From Ahaetulla prasina (lineage: Eukaryota; Chordata; Lepidosauria; Squamata; Colubridae), in contig NC_080540.1 of NCBI RefSeq assembly GCF_028640845.1, forward strand, positions 161,471,438 through 161,535,437: DNA of 64,000 nt, read 5' to 3'. A program made the translations under genes and the position numbers. This document shows, piece by piece, positions 33,456 to 45,405 of this stretch (positions are counted from its first letter, which is position 1; each line of letters opens with the position of its first letter). The notes below the pieces were generated by a model. That model had not been told where the DNA came from and made no database searches. It saw only the letters and a list, made by a program, of their open reading frames with translations.

Positions 33456-33474
33456 TTTTTTTTTTTTTGGCACA

Positions 33475-34355
33475 TCTTCTCCTTAAAGTGTGACCATACA
33501 GCCAGTGAAAGCAAGACCTGTGTGAAAACCAGGGAAATAGATGTCACTGAAACAGATGGGATAAAGCAGCCTAACGAGAGAGGATAAGCTTCCACTATTC
33601 CTGAATGGTGAGAATCTGTTTCAGAATTAATTTTTTCCCCCATGAATTACTGCATTTCCCCTCTGCCCTTTGCTCTCTGCAAGGGGAAGCAACACTCACA
33701 TGTTCCTTATTAAATCACCGCACAGAGAAGGTGACACAAAGAAGGATTATTGCCTTTTGCTCCAATTCAGGTCACACGAAGTTGCCACAGAAACAACAGT
33801 CAAGATTCAGCAATGTTCTCCAAAGATTTATCATTAGCGTTGTGAAAGGAATTTGACTTTCTTTTCTTTTTTTACTTTTTTAGATTCTCCTTTGACCCAA
33901 ATCATCATTCAAGCTGACATCCTCCCTCTCCTCTTAATTTCCCTTGCAACAGGCCCGATCCCCCCTCTCTTTGCAACAATTCTTTAAATTGTGCACTCAT
34001 CAGAAAATGAGAAACATGTGTCCTTTGAGATTTTTAGATGTGGCAGCTGGAGAACCTAAACCTACTAACCTGTGCTTGAGACTGAGAGGAAAAATACATC
34101 ATCCATCCCTGGAGAAAGATGAAATTTATGGGGAAAAGGCTCTGATGGGTCCCAGGCCTTGTTTCTCAAGGACATAGTCCTTTCCAAGGACACTGTCTCT
34201 TTTACATTTCCAATGTTTTGTTGTTTCCAAATTAGCTTTGTAAACACCAAGCGGGTAGAGCCATTTCACTTGTTATATTCTTACTATGTTACAAACATTT
34301 CAAAAAGACTATCATAAACATAAACCTGAACTACACATACTAGTTCAATTGCCAA
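33475..34355. other. No gene recognised
   Basis: Unique-looking sequence between a CR1 fragment and the large GATA array. Nothing recognised. Confidence 0.3.
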
Positions 34356-34484
34356 TTTTATATCTATCTATCTATCTATCTATCCATCTATCTATGAATC
34401 ACCTATCTATCATATATCTATCAATCATCTATCTATCAATCATCTATATCATCTCTCTGTCTGCCTCTATCTACCTACCTACCA

Positions 34485-34561
<77 letters not shown>

Positions 34562-34703
34562 CAGCTATCTCTATCATCTATCTATTTATCTATCTATCTA
34601 TCTATCTATGAATCATCTACCTATCATCTATCAATCATCTATCTATCAATCATCTATATCTATCAATCATCTATCTATCTGTCTATCTATCTACCTACCT
34701 ACC

Positions 34704-34769
<66 letters not shown>

Positions 34770-34970
34770 CAGCTATCTCTATCATCTATCTATTTATCTA
34801 TCTATCATCTATCTATGAATCATCTACCTATCATCTATCAATCATCTATCTATCAATCATCTATATCTATATCATCTCTCTGTCTGCCTCTATCTATCTA
34901 TCTGTCTATCTATCTATCTGTCTATCTATCTATCATCTATCTATCTGTCTATCTATCTACCTACCTACCA

Positions 34971-35031
<61 letters not shown>

Positions 35032-35176
35032 ATCTATCCAGCTATCTCTATCATCTATCTATTTATCTATCTATCATCTATCTATGAATCATCTACCTAT
35101 CATCTATCAATCATCTATCTATCAATCATCTATATCTATATCATCTCTCTGTCTGCCTCTATCTACCTACCTACCG

Positions 35177-35258
<82 letters not shown>
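34356..35258. repeat. Large GATA (TATC) array with higher-order units
   Basis: About 0.9 kb of TATC units with recurring interruptions in fixed order: CCAGCTATCTCTATCATC, a GAATCATCTACC block, ATCAATCATC pairs, CTCTCTGTCTGCCTC, then CTACCTACCTACC. The anchor CCAGCTATCTC starts at 34561, 34769 and 35038. The long plus-strand open frame of Tyr-Leu-Ser-Ile repeats (34286-35260) is an artefact of the 4-bp unit. Confidence 0.95.
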
Positions 35259-35485
35259 GATTTTTATCCCATCTTTATTATTTTATAAGTAACTCAAGGC
35301 AGCGAACATACATAATACTCCTTCCTCCTCCTCCTTTTCCCCACAACAACCCTATGAAGTGGGTTAAGCTAAAAGAAAATGACTGGCCCAAAGTCACCCA
35401 GTTGGCTTTCATGCCTAAGGCAGGATTAGAACTCACAATCTCCTGGTTTTTAGGTCAGCACCTTAACCACTATGATTTCTAGTTA
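35259..35485 (-). repeat. tRNA-derived SINE, second family, with GATA tail
   Basis: Antisense features: AAAGTCACCCAGTTGGC, GGATTAGAACTCACAATCTC (B box reversed) and CACCTTAACCACTATGATTT (A box reversed). The SINE 3' end, reading AATAATAAAGATGGGATAAA then AATCAGATAGATAG on the minus strand, runs straight into the GATA array. Confidence 0.85.
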
Positions 35486-35868
35486 GTATGTCAGATATAA
35501 AATACACACACTTGTGCTTAGTCATGCCTATAAATGTTATTATAAATAATGATTATCAATAATGAAATAATTGTTGATATGTAATAATTGTAATAACATA
35601 ATATTACAAACCTTTTTCCCCATCTGCCTTTTCATATATCATGGTGTCTTAGGAAAGAAATGAGGTACCAGCAGCTCCTTAACAGACTGGCCAGCAAGGC
35701 CAATGGTGAGCATTATGGATTCTCAATATTTGGGGGAGTCAGTGGTCTCATTTGCAATTGAAGGAAAATGTCTTCTGCACTCTTGCATAAGAACTGCCAG
35801 AAGAAGGGATGGATTCATCTGATCCCAAAATGGCTGCCATGTTGGATTTGGCTAATACATAAAGAAAC
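35486..35868. other. No gene recognised
   Basis: AT-rich sequence between a SINE and a hAT element. Confidence 0.3.
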
Positions 35869-35875
35869 CCTTAAC

Positions 35876-36741
35876 TAAGGTGACCAAGGACAGTCCTTCT
35901 TTTGTAGGTTTTGTCCTCTCTCGAAAAGTATTTTCCTACATGTCCTCCTTTTCGATATTTGAAGACTAATCTGTAAATCTCCGTATTTGATCGATGCCGA
36001 TCCAATCCGTTGCGTGTGATGTGACGTATTTGCAGTTGACATGACAATTCATCAAGGCTTAGTACAGTGCAGGGAGACATGATTATGAGATGCATGCGCT
36101 CCGTACAGGAGAATTGTTTTGAGAGAGTGCGCCGCATGCAAGAGAGTGCCGCGTGCAAGTAGCTTTTTTAATTCTTACCAAAACACGACATGGCACACAC
36201 GCACACATTAGACTCACTTCTTTCTCAGTGAATATTCAATCATACATAGGTGAGCACAGTAATTCACATTTTATTAATTCATTATCTATTTAATAATTTC
36301 CAAATATGTATAATTTTATTTACAGGTTTATTTGATTATGTTATGGTTTCAGTTTTAATAATTAATTTTATGTATTCAATTGCTAATGATTTTTGGGAAA
36401 GTGAGAAATCGAGATTGAATGTTGATAGCTGCAGCACTTGCCTAAAATTCAGTACGAAGGATATTTCTTGTTCAGATATTTTCAATATATTGTTAGAAGA
36501 TGATACATTGACAAAAAATATTCATTCAATGGAAAAGTGCTCATTTAAATAATAAATAGGCATGTAAGCATAATTACAATATAAAATATTATTGTTAAAA
36601 ATGTTTTTTATTATGCATTTATCATATTATAATGTATTCTGTATTATTGTTCCAATGAATAAAATGTTTCTTTTATTTATGTTTTTTTTTCTTCAATTTA
36701 TTTGTGTCCTTCTTCTCATTGTAAAAAAATTGGTCACCTTA
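35876..36741 (+). mobile_element. hAT element relic with TAAGGTGACCAA ends
   Basis: Left end TAAGGTGACCAAGGACAGTC and right end AAAAAATTGGTCACCTTA are inverted repeats of 12 bp. A 7-bp CCTTAAC flanks both sides (35869-35875 and 36742-36748). At about 0.87 kb it is an internal deletion derivative of a larger hAT element and keeps a remnant of the transposase C-terminus. Confidence 0.75.
36340..36552 (+). pseudogene. hAT transposase C-terminal remnant
   Basis: The last part of the plus-strand frame ending at 36552 reads NVDSCSTCLKFSTKDISCSD, then IFNILLEDDTLTKNIHSMEK. This resembles the C-terminal stretch following the hAT dimerisation box in zinc-finger (BED) hAT transposases, where a basic or neutral CVKFN-like segment leads to SCSEFY and a final SSEKY-like end. 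The catalytic DDE residues and BED finger are missing. Its position just inside the right inverted repeat fits the end of a transposase gene. The upstream frame is AT-rich and unrelated. Identification rests on pattern memory, not alignment. Confidence 0.45.
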
Positions 36742-36748
36742 CCTTAAC

Positions 36749-37572
36749 AGAAGACAAATTGATGGCATTTCTTCCTGGTCCCCACTGAAAATGCTCTCAA
36801 CAACCTTGTTATATTGGTTTGTGTTTTTTTCCTGGGCTAATGGACACCCCTCCAAACAAATCCCTGACCCTCAGCTAGTCGCTATTTTTCTTATCTAAGA
36901 ATACCCCAGGGACCAATTTGGATCCCCAAGGAATTATGCTAATCAAACTTGGTGCTGGAGAATAGTATTTTACATCAGGCCAACATCTCATTTCATTTCT
37001 TTTTAATGAAAAGAATATTTAAAATCTTAAAATCAAAGAGGGGTGGACAGTGCCCAAAGGAGAGGTTTATGGCTCCTTGGGGTCCACCAGTACAGTATTG
37101 ACTACTTCTAAAGTACATCACTCTTCAAAAAGCACACAATATATACATTTATGTATGCATTTATACATAGAAGTATACATTTACATAGTTGTCATTAAGC
37201 AAGACTTTTTTCCAATGACAGATTTGGTTTGTTTAGACTTTAAGATTGCTTTCTATGCTGCATTGCTTCCATTTTCAGATTTTGGTGTTATTTATTGGTT
37301 TTATTGCTCCAAACCCCTCAGATTGAGGGTCAGAAAGTGTGAGTTATATAAATTAACTGAGGATATTAATGAATAAGAGAAGTAGTCCAAAATAAAGCGA
37401 TTAATCCCTGGACTATTTTGTCAGGCAATTTTATTTTAAAATTAAATATTAGTCAGGAAAGTGTCTTTTCCAGAATTTGCTGTTGGTTTCTTTAACTACC
37501 GTAGATGTTTCAGGAATTGAATCTGAAGCCCTTAATAGGAGATCATGTATTCTACCATAGGACTAAGATTTT
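36749..37572. other. No gene recognised
   Basis: AT-rich sequence; a 108-codon plus-strand frame (37050-37376) has no recognised domain. Confidence 0.3.
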
Positions 37573-37573
37573 T

Positions 37574-38008
37574 AGAATAGAATAGAATAGAATTTTTTAT
37601 TGGCCAAGTGTGATTGTACACACAAGGAATTTGTCTTGGTGCATATGCTCTCAGTGTACATAAAAGAAAAGATACGTTCATCAAGGTACAACATTTACAA
37701 CACAATTGATGGTCAATATATCAATATAAATCATAAGGATTGCCAGCAACAAAGTTACAGTCATACAGTCATAAGTGGAAAGAGATTGGTGATGGGAACA
37801 ATGAGAAGATTAATAGTAGTGCAGATTTAGTAAATAGTTTGACAGTGTTGAGGGAATTATTTGTTTAGCAGAGTGATGGCCTTCAGGAAAAAACTGTTCT
37901 TGTGTCTAGTTCTTCTGGTGTGCAGTGCTCTATAGCGTCGTTTTGAGGGTAGGAGTTGAAACAGTTTATGTCCTAGATGTGAGGGATCTGTAAATATTTT
38001 CACTTAAT
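37574..38008 (-). repeat. CR1/L3-like LINE 3' end with (AATAG)n tail
   Basis: The element's 3' end is an AATAG run (37574-37591) followed, in antisense, by TTTTTTATTGGCCAAGTGTG, GTACAACATTTACAACAC, CAAAGTTACAGTCATACAGT and AAAAACTGTTCTTGTGTCTA. An identical 3' UTR occurs at 60325-60507. LINE 3' ends with this pentanucleotide are reported from snake genomes, which supports the taxonomic guess. Confidence 0.8.
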
Positions 38009-38009
38009 A

Positions 38010-38590
38010 TTTTTATTTATTTATTTATTTGACAATCATATATAAGATAACAGGTAAAATATAAACATAATTTGGATACATGAAAAGATTAAGTAAAAAG
38101 GAATATTAGCACAGGGACAGTAGGCACGCAGGTGCACTTATGCACGCCCCTTACAGACCTCTTAGGAATGGGGTGAGGTCAACAGTAGGCAGTTTAAGGT
38201 TAAAGTTTTGGTGGTTTGGGGAAGAAACTACAGAGTCAGGTAGTGCATTCTAGGCATTGACCACTCTATTACTAAAGTCATATTTTCTGCAATCGAGTTT
38301 GGAGTGGTTTACCTTGAGTTTGTATCTATTATTTGCTCGTGTATTGTTATGGTTGAAGCTGAAGTAGTTATTGACAGGTAGGACATTGTGGCAGATCAGA
38401 CTGAAGTCTGCGTAGTTCTAAGTTGTCTAAGCCCAAAATTTGGAGTCTGGTGGCATAAGATATTTTATTGCGAGCAGTGGAGTGGAGGACACTTCTTGTG
38501 AAATATCTCTGGACTCTTTCGATTGTATTTATGTCCACTATGCAGTGCGGGTTCCAGACAGATGAGCTGTATTCAAGAATTGGTCTAGCA
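38010..38590 (-). pseudogene. L3/CR1-like LINE, C-terminal coding and 3' UTR
   Basis: A (TTTA)n tail (38010-38030), then the 3' UTR block GGACAGTAGGCACGCAGGTG and TATGCACGCCCCTTACAGAC in antisense. Further upstream on the minus strand the sequence encodes a degenerate RT C-terminus including VWNPHCIVDINTIERVQRYF, then TRSVLHSTARNKISYATRLQ and LGLDNLELRRLQSDL. These fit the ERVQR and L.L.SLE.RR blocks of CR1/L2-group proteins. The upstream end is broken by the foldback element at 38591-38663. Confidence 0.75.
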
Positions 38591-38663
38591 CAGGGGTCTC
38601 CAACCTTGGCAACTTTAAGCCTGGCGGCCAGAATTCCCCAGCCAGCAAGGTTGGAGACTCCTG
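38591..38663. mobile_element. Foldback hAT element, family C, internally deleted
   Basis: Ends CAGGGGTCTCCAACCTTGGC and AAGGTTGGAGACTCCTG with only one copy of the central part. Identical 8-bp flanks GTCTAGCA (38583-38590 and 38664-38671). Confidence 0.95.
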
Positions 38664-38671
38664 GTCTAGCA

Positions 38672-40005
38672 GATCATAAATAAATTCCTTTCCCTTGTTG
38701 ACTAAGGCATAAAGAGGAAAGTTCTGTTTATACCTGGGCAGGAGGCAAAGGGAGCAGATTACATCATCTATGTCATGTTATCCTGTGGTAATAATGCAGA
38801 TGTTATAATTTGCGTGATGCTGGCTACCAGTACATAATTCAGCCCATTCGCATGAAGCTATCATGATGCCATGGAAAAGTTGGTTTTTTTTCCTGTCATT
38901 GCAGGGGTTTCAGCGTAGACACCCAGCAGTTGCCTCAAAGCTACATTTTAAAAAAACCCACATTTTCAGAAAACAGTGTGGTATTCGATGCTAGGTGGTT
39001 TTGAGTTTTCATGGAGGGAGCTGTTTATGGTCCCCTTGTAATTGGATTTGTTTTTATTGTAGCTTTAAAGTGATGGATTGCTGGTTTTACTTTTAATTGG
39101 ATTTCATTGTCACAGGGTTTTTTATCAGTTTTGAGTCCCCTTGAGCATAATAAATGCACAGTAGAAATTATATAAATGAATAATACATCTGCTATGATCT
39201 TCAGTGGGAATAGTGCTCCCATCTGCCCTAGTATAGGTTTGTGGCTCAGTTTTATACTAGAGGCAGGTGCTCATCGCACTAGAGTGACGCTGAAGACTGA
39301 TAGGATCACTGGATGTATTTACTAATAATTATTTCTTCTAAATAATGGGAAAGAATGCATGACTGCCCTGTACTAACTGTGCTGCGAGGCTGGTAACGTT
39401 ATAAATTATGGGTGCGGGGGAGATTTGCTACTTCTTGGCTGTCGGCTCTAGGAATTTTCTTACTATGTTTGAAACGTCACAGCTCCCTTTGAGATACATC
39501 TACTGGAAGGGGATTGTATGATGCAAGAGCATCTGCTTCGACATGGCCAAAAGAGAGGAAACCCATTGTCAAAAGAGAACAAAAGAAGAAAACTATGACC
39601 TGGTGACCTACAGTATGTACCTGCTCAGCTTGTTGTTCAGGTGTGAAATGTTGATGAGGAACTCAAGACTCCATCTGCTCTTTCTGTTAGTTACACATAT
39701 ACCTATCAAATCACCCTTCTAGAGTAAACAACTTTACGCACAGCGCATACAAATAGCAAGAACAAGTACTGTAAACCAAGGATGTTAAAAGCATGAGATT
39801 AAAAAAAGAAACATACAGTAGCTAAAGCTAGTTTATACTGATTCAATATGCTACATCTCTTCCTATCTTCCTCTATTTGCAAACCTTCCTTGCTTCTACA
39901 TTCCCAGGCACCATTTTCTCCATTGCCTTTTGTTCTTTAATCTTTTCCCCTCTCTGTTCTGGAGGATCTCATCAGTTCCATCCAAGTGCAGCTCTTCCAG
40001 TCTTC
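38672..40005. other. No gene recognised
   Basis: No recognised exon, RNA gene or transposon in this stretch. Confidence 0.3.
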
Positions 40006-40365
40006 CCAATTTCAATTTCAATTTCAAATCTTTATTGCACAACATATGTACAATGAGATTGGTTGAGCTCCCTCAGTGCACGCCCACTCCCCAACACAAT
40101 ACAACTCACAGTGAAGACAAAAAAATCCCTAACCCAATAAATCATATTAACAAAACACCCCGTCCTATTGCACCAGTGTGAACATGTTACACGTTGCACC
40201 GGCCCTGCAGTCCATCATACTACGTAGTTATGATGTTATTTCACATTCAGGAGTCTGACAGCCCATGGATAAAAACTGTTCTTCAGCCTGTTTGTCAGCT
40301 GGCTATACTTCTATATCTCCTTCCCATGGTAGGAGGGTGACCAGGGTGAGAATCGTCCCTTCCTC
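40006..40365 (-). repeat. LINE 3' end (L3/Rex-like)
   Basis: In antisense it opens with a (CAATTT)n tail, CAATTTCAATTTCAAATC then TTTATTGCACAACATA, and carries GGAGTCTGACAGCCCATGGA and AAAAACTGTTCTTCAGCCTG. On the minus strand the last block reads RLKNSFYPWAVRLLN, a segment common at the C-terminus of CR1/L3-group proteins. Confidence 0.6.
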
Positions 40366-40734
40366 TTGGTCTATTCATTCTTCCTTCATACATTTGGCAA
40401 CAGCCAAGTCTTGGATATTCACAGGCAAATAGCCTGACCACACAGTAATCCATTAACTCAAATAAGAAGCAGGTGGAAATTAGCCCACTTTATCATGCAA
40501 GTGGGAGAAAGAGGCGCAACAATTTGAACTTTGATTTGACTGTACATTAATCTTGCATTTGGAAATCGTTTGGATTCTCCTGTAATGGCTTCTTTAGCTT
40601 TTCTACAGCAAATCAATTTGTCTGAACTTTTGGGTCCTTGGCAATTTATTCTTTCGGTTTCTTCTCTAGCCTGCTGAAAGAAGTTTGCCATATCACTTTT
40701 GCTGTTAAATCATCATTTATGAACTCGTAAATTC

Positions 40735-41810
40735 TCTATCTATATGATCAAACCGCGTCAACATAGGTCTTTCAATAGCTTTCGTATTTGGTCCACATTC
40801 ATTCAGCGCTCATAATTTCTTCAATTTCTTCCTGTTTTACTGTACACAGTTTTTAAGAATGTCATTCCCATGCCATTCAACGTCTTCTTATGTTTTCCCT
40901 AACATGCCTGTCTCATTTTCATATAACCAAGTGGGCAGAAGCATGCTCTTATATACAGATGTATCTGCTACTTTCAATAAGCATTCATTGTATGCATACT
41001 AACTACAATACTAACTACAATCTCCTTTCTACCAGCATCTGGGTGGCTTAAACATTTCCCCTCCTTTTATAAACATTTCTATCAAAATTCAGAATTTCAC
41101 CTGCTTTTCACCATTTGCATTTAATTCCCATTCATTCAATTTTCCTTGCTACTCTTTTGTATTCATTGTTGTTTCAAATCTGATGGGGGAATAATAATAA
41201 CGACACTGGTAAACATTGTCAGGCATGGATGCAGTCCGTACACAGACCGATCATCTTGTGCAGCCACTCTAGAAGCAAACTGCATCTATAGTAGCATTTA
41301 TTTAGTTTCATCTGTTTTCATCATGCTGGAAAGAGTCGTGTTCTTTTCATCTATTTTTTTAAAAAAACATGAATATTTATAGCATTTGTTTGAATTCCAC
41401 TCTTTGACATATCCTTCTCATTCAAATCTCTAAAATACTCCTTCCAGCCTTTCTTCTCTTCACTTTCATCTCAAATCATGTCATCACTTTTATTTTTAAT
41501 TCTATTCATGCTGCTGTAGGCCCTCTTCACCCACTTCCAAAATGGATTTTATAACTACTCTGTATTTATCTGTGCCTCCTTTAACTGTTCCTTTCTCTCT
41601 TTGATTACATTCCTTGTAACTTTTCTTCCTCTATATGTATTAGAGAAGATCTTTCTTAACATTGTTATTCCTTGCAACAGCAGCCATTCTAATTTTTTCT
41701 TATCTAACCCCTTTTTAATTTCATTCCACCTGGCATCCTTTTTAAAAAAAAAATACTTCCCATTAGTGAAACTCCACATTCTTCTATGGCACTGGTAACA
41801 TCAAACTTCC
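40735..41810 (-). pseudogene. RTE-type LINE relic, reverse transcriptase and linker
   Basis: Read on the minus strand in shifting frames. The 41555-41779 frame has WNEIKKGLDKKKLEWLLLQG and RKVTRNVIKERKEQLKEAQI, like the linker between endonuclease and RT. Near 41400-41520 the pattern EEKKGWKEYFRDLNE fits the RWKEYFEDLLN box that precedes RT in RTE-group LINEs. Near 40940 VYKSMLLPTWLYENETG fits the YKSLVVPTLLYGCETW box, and near 40745 RFDHIDR fits RWFGHVERM. Many frameshifts and stops make it an old dead copy. It could be Bov-B or a relative; I cannot separate them by eye. The upstream limit is uncertain. Confidence 0.5.
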
Positions 41811-42843
41811 CTCTCTTCCAAGCAGTTTCTCATTGTCTTTCCTTATATCCTTTCCTTTTCATTCATTCTATTGAGAGATCAGTCTACCTTACAATAATTT
41901 CTTCAGGCAGAATTTGTACCTTTTTCTATCTGCAGTTGCTCTACTTTAACTCTAGATTCTTTCATTTCTTTCCTTTTCTCCCGTGTCCATTTTTTCCAAG
42001 GTCAACTACCCCCAAAAAATAATTATGTGCCACATTCAGATCCTATCGTTCATTTTTTTTCCCCTCTCACTGTTGTATCGCAAAGAATCAAATCCATTGT
42101 GGTTTTAGATTTATATTCATTCCACTATAGGTAGGAAGAGATCTATTTGGACTGAATATAAAGTTTAAAGCGTGCATTCAAAAATCAGTAGCTTATTTTT
42201 CTGAACAGAGAAACGCACAAAAAAAATGTCATTTGTTCTTAGGTCTCCAAATGGCCCAATCACATTTTATGTATTTTCTCACCTCCTTTTCCTCCATCCA
42301 CTTGTATCACCTAGCAGATTAACCCCTCTCCCCAATTTCATTGGAGTATGACATGGCACTACCATCAACTTATGGTTCCCTGCTTTAATGGGTAGCCTTA
42401 ATAACCTAGACGACACCAATTAATATTTTATGACACGCATTTTAATTCCCTCAATCATAATTAAGTTCCCTGCATGTATTAATCAACTTTACTCCATAAA
42501 GTCTGGAGACTTCCATTCAGACCTATTGCGTGCTGCTCTTAATTCCTCAAGAAGGTTTAATTTCTCTTCTCTTCATTTCACAAACAAATAATGCATCTAC
42601 TTTTCTTCCATTCATTGCACTAGATAGATCTTTATCATTTATTTTCTTACACTTTAACTTGCACACTTCCCTATCTCATGCTAATGAATGGCCCATTTTG
42701 GTTTACATGTTATCAAATGAACCAAAGCCCAGTTTTATCCCAAGCATGCTTATATTATTCAGTGCATGGCAATACCTAGAGATCACTTTGCAAGACAACA
42801 TGCAATTTTCTGCAGCCTTCTCCCCATTCCCACATTAGGAGTT
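41811..42843. other. Possibly the upstream part of the RTE relic
   Basis: AT-rich sequence whose minus strand has scattered Lys/Glu-rich short frames that could be a decayed endonuclease region of the RTE-type LINE. I cannot see conserved endonuclease residues. Plus-strand frames at 41786-42022 and 42530-42838 have no recognised domain. Confidence 0.3.
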
Positions 42844-42844
42844 A

Positions 42845-43214
42845 CAGGTTGTCCTTGATTTACAACAGTTTGTTTAGTGACCATTCAAAGCTCCAGTGGC
42901 TCTGAAAAAAATGACTTATGAACATTTTTCACTCTTACAACAATTGCAGCATCCCTACAGTCATGTGATCAAAACTCAACTGACTCATACTTATGACCAC
43001 TGCAGTGTCCTGCAATCATGTTATCCCTTTTTGTGACTTTCTGACAAAACAGTCAGTAGGGAAGCCAGATTCACTTAACAACCATGCTACTTGCTTACAG
43101 TGATCCACTTAACAAATATGGCAAGAAAGGTTGTAAAATGGGGCACTTAACAAATGTCTCACTTAGCAACAAAAATGTTGGGCTCAAGTGTGATCGTAAG
43201 TTGAGGACTACCTG
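42845..43214 (-). mobile_element. Tigger-like non-autonomous element
   Basis: Left end CAGGTTGTCCTTGATTTACA after TA, right end CGTAAGTTGAGGACTACCTG before TA (43215-43216). Same family as 9733-10137, reversed. Confidence 0.9.
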
Positions 43215-43241
43215 TATATGCAGAGTACCAACACACAGATG

Positions 43242-43325
<84 letters not shown>
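43242..43325. repeat. (AAT)n/(AAC)n microsatellite at a CR1 3' end
   Basis: About 14 ATA units switching cleanly to about 13 ACA units, ending directly at the CR1 3' terminus GTTGGAAGGGACCTTGGAGG. Confidence 0.95.
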
Positions 43326-43645
43326 GAGTTGGAAGGGACCTTGGAGGTCTTCTAGTCCAACCCCCTGCCCAGGCAGGAAACCCTACACCACTTCAGACAA
43401 ATGGTTATCCAATATCGCCTTAAAAATTTCTAGTGTTGGAGCAATCACAACTTCTGCAGGCAAATTGCTCCACTTATTAATTGTTCTGACTGTCAGGAAA
43501 TTTCTCCTTAGTTCTAAATTGCTTCTCTCCTTGATTACTTTTCACCCATTGCTTCTTGTTCTACCCTCAGGTGCTTTGGAGAATAGTTTGACTCCCTCTT
43601 TGTGGCAACCCCTGAGATATTGGAACACTGCTATCATGATGATGA
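43326..43645 (-). pseudogene. CR1 LINE 3' fragment
   Basis: In antisense, GTTGGAAGGGACCTTGGAGG, ATGGTTATCCAATATCGCC and CAGGTGCTTTGGAGAATAG match the CR1 copies at 29212-31135 and 27962-28507. It encodes the CR1 C-terminus (LELRRNFLTVRTI-type segment) in antisense with a small deletion, then ends at about 43640 in a short ATGATGATG run. Confidence 0.85.
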
Positions 43646-44892
43646 TACTTAGGATACCATCCCTTTTTAATGAATAGCTTTAGGCAAGATTGAGTTGACT
43701 GTCCTCTAATAATCTTTAAAAGGTAAGGCTTTCCTTTGTAAGGCAAGGCACACGGCAATCCAAGATATCCACCTACAGTATCCAATTCTAGATCAGGGTA
43801 CACAAATCTCAATTCAACCCCCCTCCCTTCTCTTTTATGAGGAGTGGGAAACAGCAATCTCATGTTAATGTGATGCTTCTTGACCAAGGCAATGTCTACA
43901 CTCAACCCTCTTTCTACTGACTCCCATCCAGGTCAAGAGAGTGAGGAAATCAAGACTGCATCGTGCACTACTTCTGGTCTGGTAACTGTCATCCCTGAGG
44001 AGAAGACAAGCCAATAGGTTGTCCTCAAATGACAGAGTATGGCACAGGATGACTAAGAGATTAGAGCAACTCCAGTTTCTCAGACTGCAAAAAATGCCCT
44101 CCTCCCCCTTGCCCTTTCTGATGATGTCATATTAAGGAACCGGTGACAGAAGAAGAATATAATTAAAAACACAATAAACAATCTTATTATGAGAAATGAA
44201 AAATAAATATTTCTGGGCCACATCCACTTTCCTGCTAGTCTTCCCTGCCTTCTGGAATGCCAGTTTGCCAATTATAGACCATGTCTGGTCCCCAGCTTGA
44301 AAAATTTTTCCACCACCCTGAGTGAGACTAGAGGAGTGAACACAGTTCCAATTTTCACTAAGCCATGAAAGATCATGACGAACTTGGAATTGCTACCAAT
44401 ATTCTGTCTAACCTAAACCCACCAGGTTGGAAACTTATTGGGAAAAGTAGACATATGGATTATTATACATGCCGTCTTGGGTTCCTTTGAGGAGAGGCAG
44501 AATTTGGTAAAATTCATAAATTGGTGAAAGGGAAGGAAGGAAAAGTCTTTGAGGGATGCAGGAAGGGTAGCAAAAATAACCAAGTTGACATCCATAATGA
44601 TGGGACTAGCCTAATCCCCTTTTTAATTGGTAGCATTGCACATAAGAAAAGGCAGAGCATTGGTTCAGCATCCATGGCAAGCTTTTTGATTCCTTCCACA
44701 AATACTCTCCAAATTTTTCAACTTTTACTATAGAAGCACACCACACTTTTGCAAAAAGAGTTTGTCGTCCTCCTTTCATCTTCTGTCATAAATTAATTAA
44801 CCCACATTCAAAGCTGTTTCAAAACCACTTCAGACATCCTTTGGAGCTGGAGCAGAAGCCAGACCCAAAAGGCAGTTGTTGACTCTCCACAT

Positions 44893-44936
<44 letters not shown>

Positions 44937-45397
44937 TGAGCTGGAAATACTGTTAAGAAGTTCTGTGAACTTTTTCACAGTTCATATAGACTAAAGATCT
45001 TCCACCTTGCAAAATCTGTTTGCTGAGAGATTGCAATGAAGCAAACAGACACATTTATGCAAGTGTATTGACCTTACAAACCACAGCCAATTTCAATGCG
45101 ACAATTCTACCTCCAAGATATGGGAAACCTTTTCACAGGTAGTCTCTTATTTTTTTCTGTGCCTGATATCTCTCCCGTGTGTTAACTGCTAAAGCAGACA
45201 TAGCCTTAAGCCAATCTATGATACCGTATAAGCCACAATTCCTCAAACTTTCACTGAGGCTATGGAGATGAGGGAAAGAAATGGGACATTTCAAGTTGAT
45301 ACTCCTACGGTTGTTTAAATATACCTGGCTGCTCTGTATCGTGTCTTAATAATTTAATAATTAATAATTTATAATTATTTGGGAATGACAAGGCATG
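43646..45397. other. No gene recognised; (CT)n/(CA)n microsatellite
   Basis: A compound (CT)n(CA)n tract sits at about 44897-44936. Open frames up to 112 codons have no recognised domain. Nothing else recognised. Confidence 0.3.
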
Positions 45398-45405
45398 CAA
45401 TAAGG

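Noticed and set aside
34356..35258. CRISPR-like array
   Set aside because: Units are tetranucleotide microsatellite with higher-order recurrence in vertebrate DNA; there are no spaced palindromic repeats with unique spacers.
34286..35260. A 324-codon plus-strand open frame rich in Tyr, Leu, Ser and Ile
   Set aside because: It is the translation of a TATC microsatellite, which is free of stop codons in this frame. It has no start context, domain or non-repeat body.
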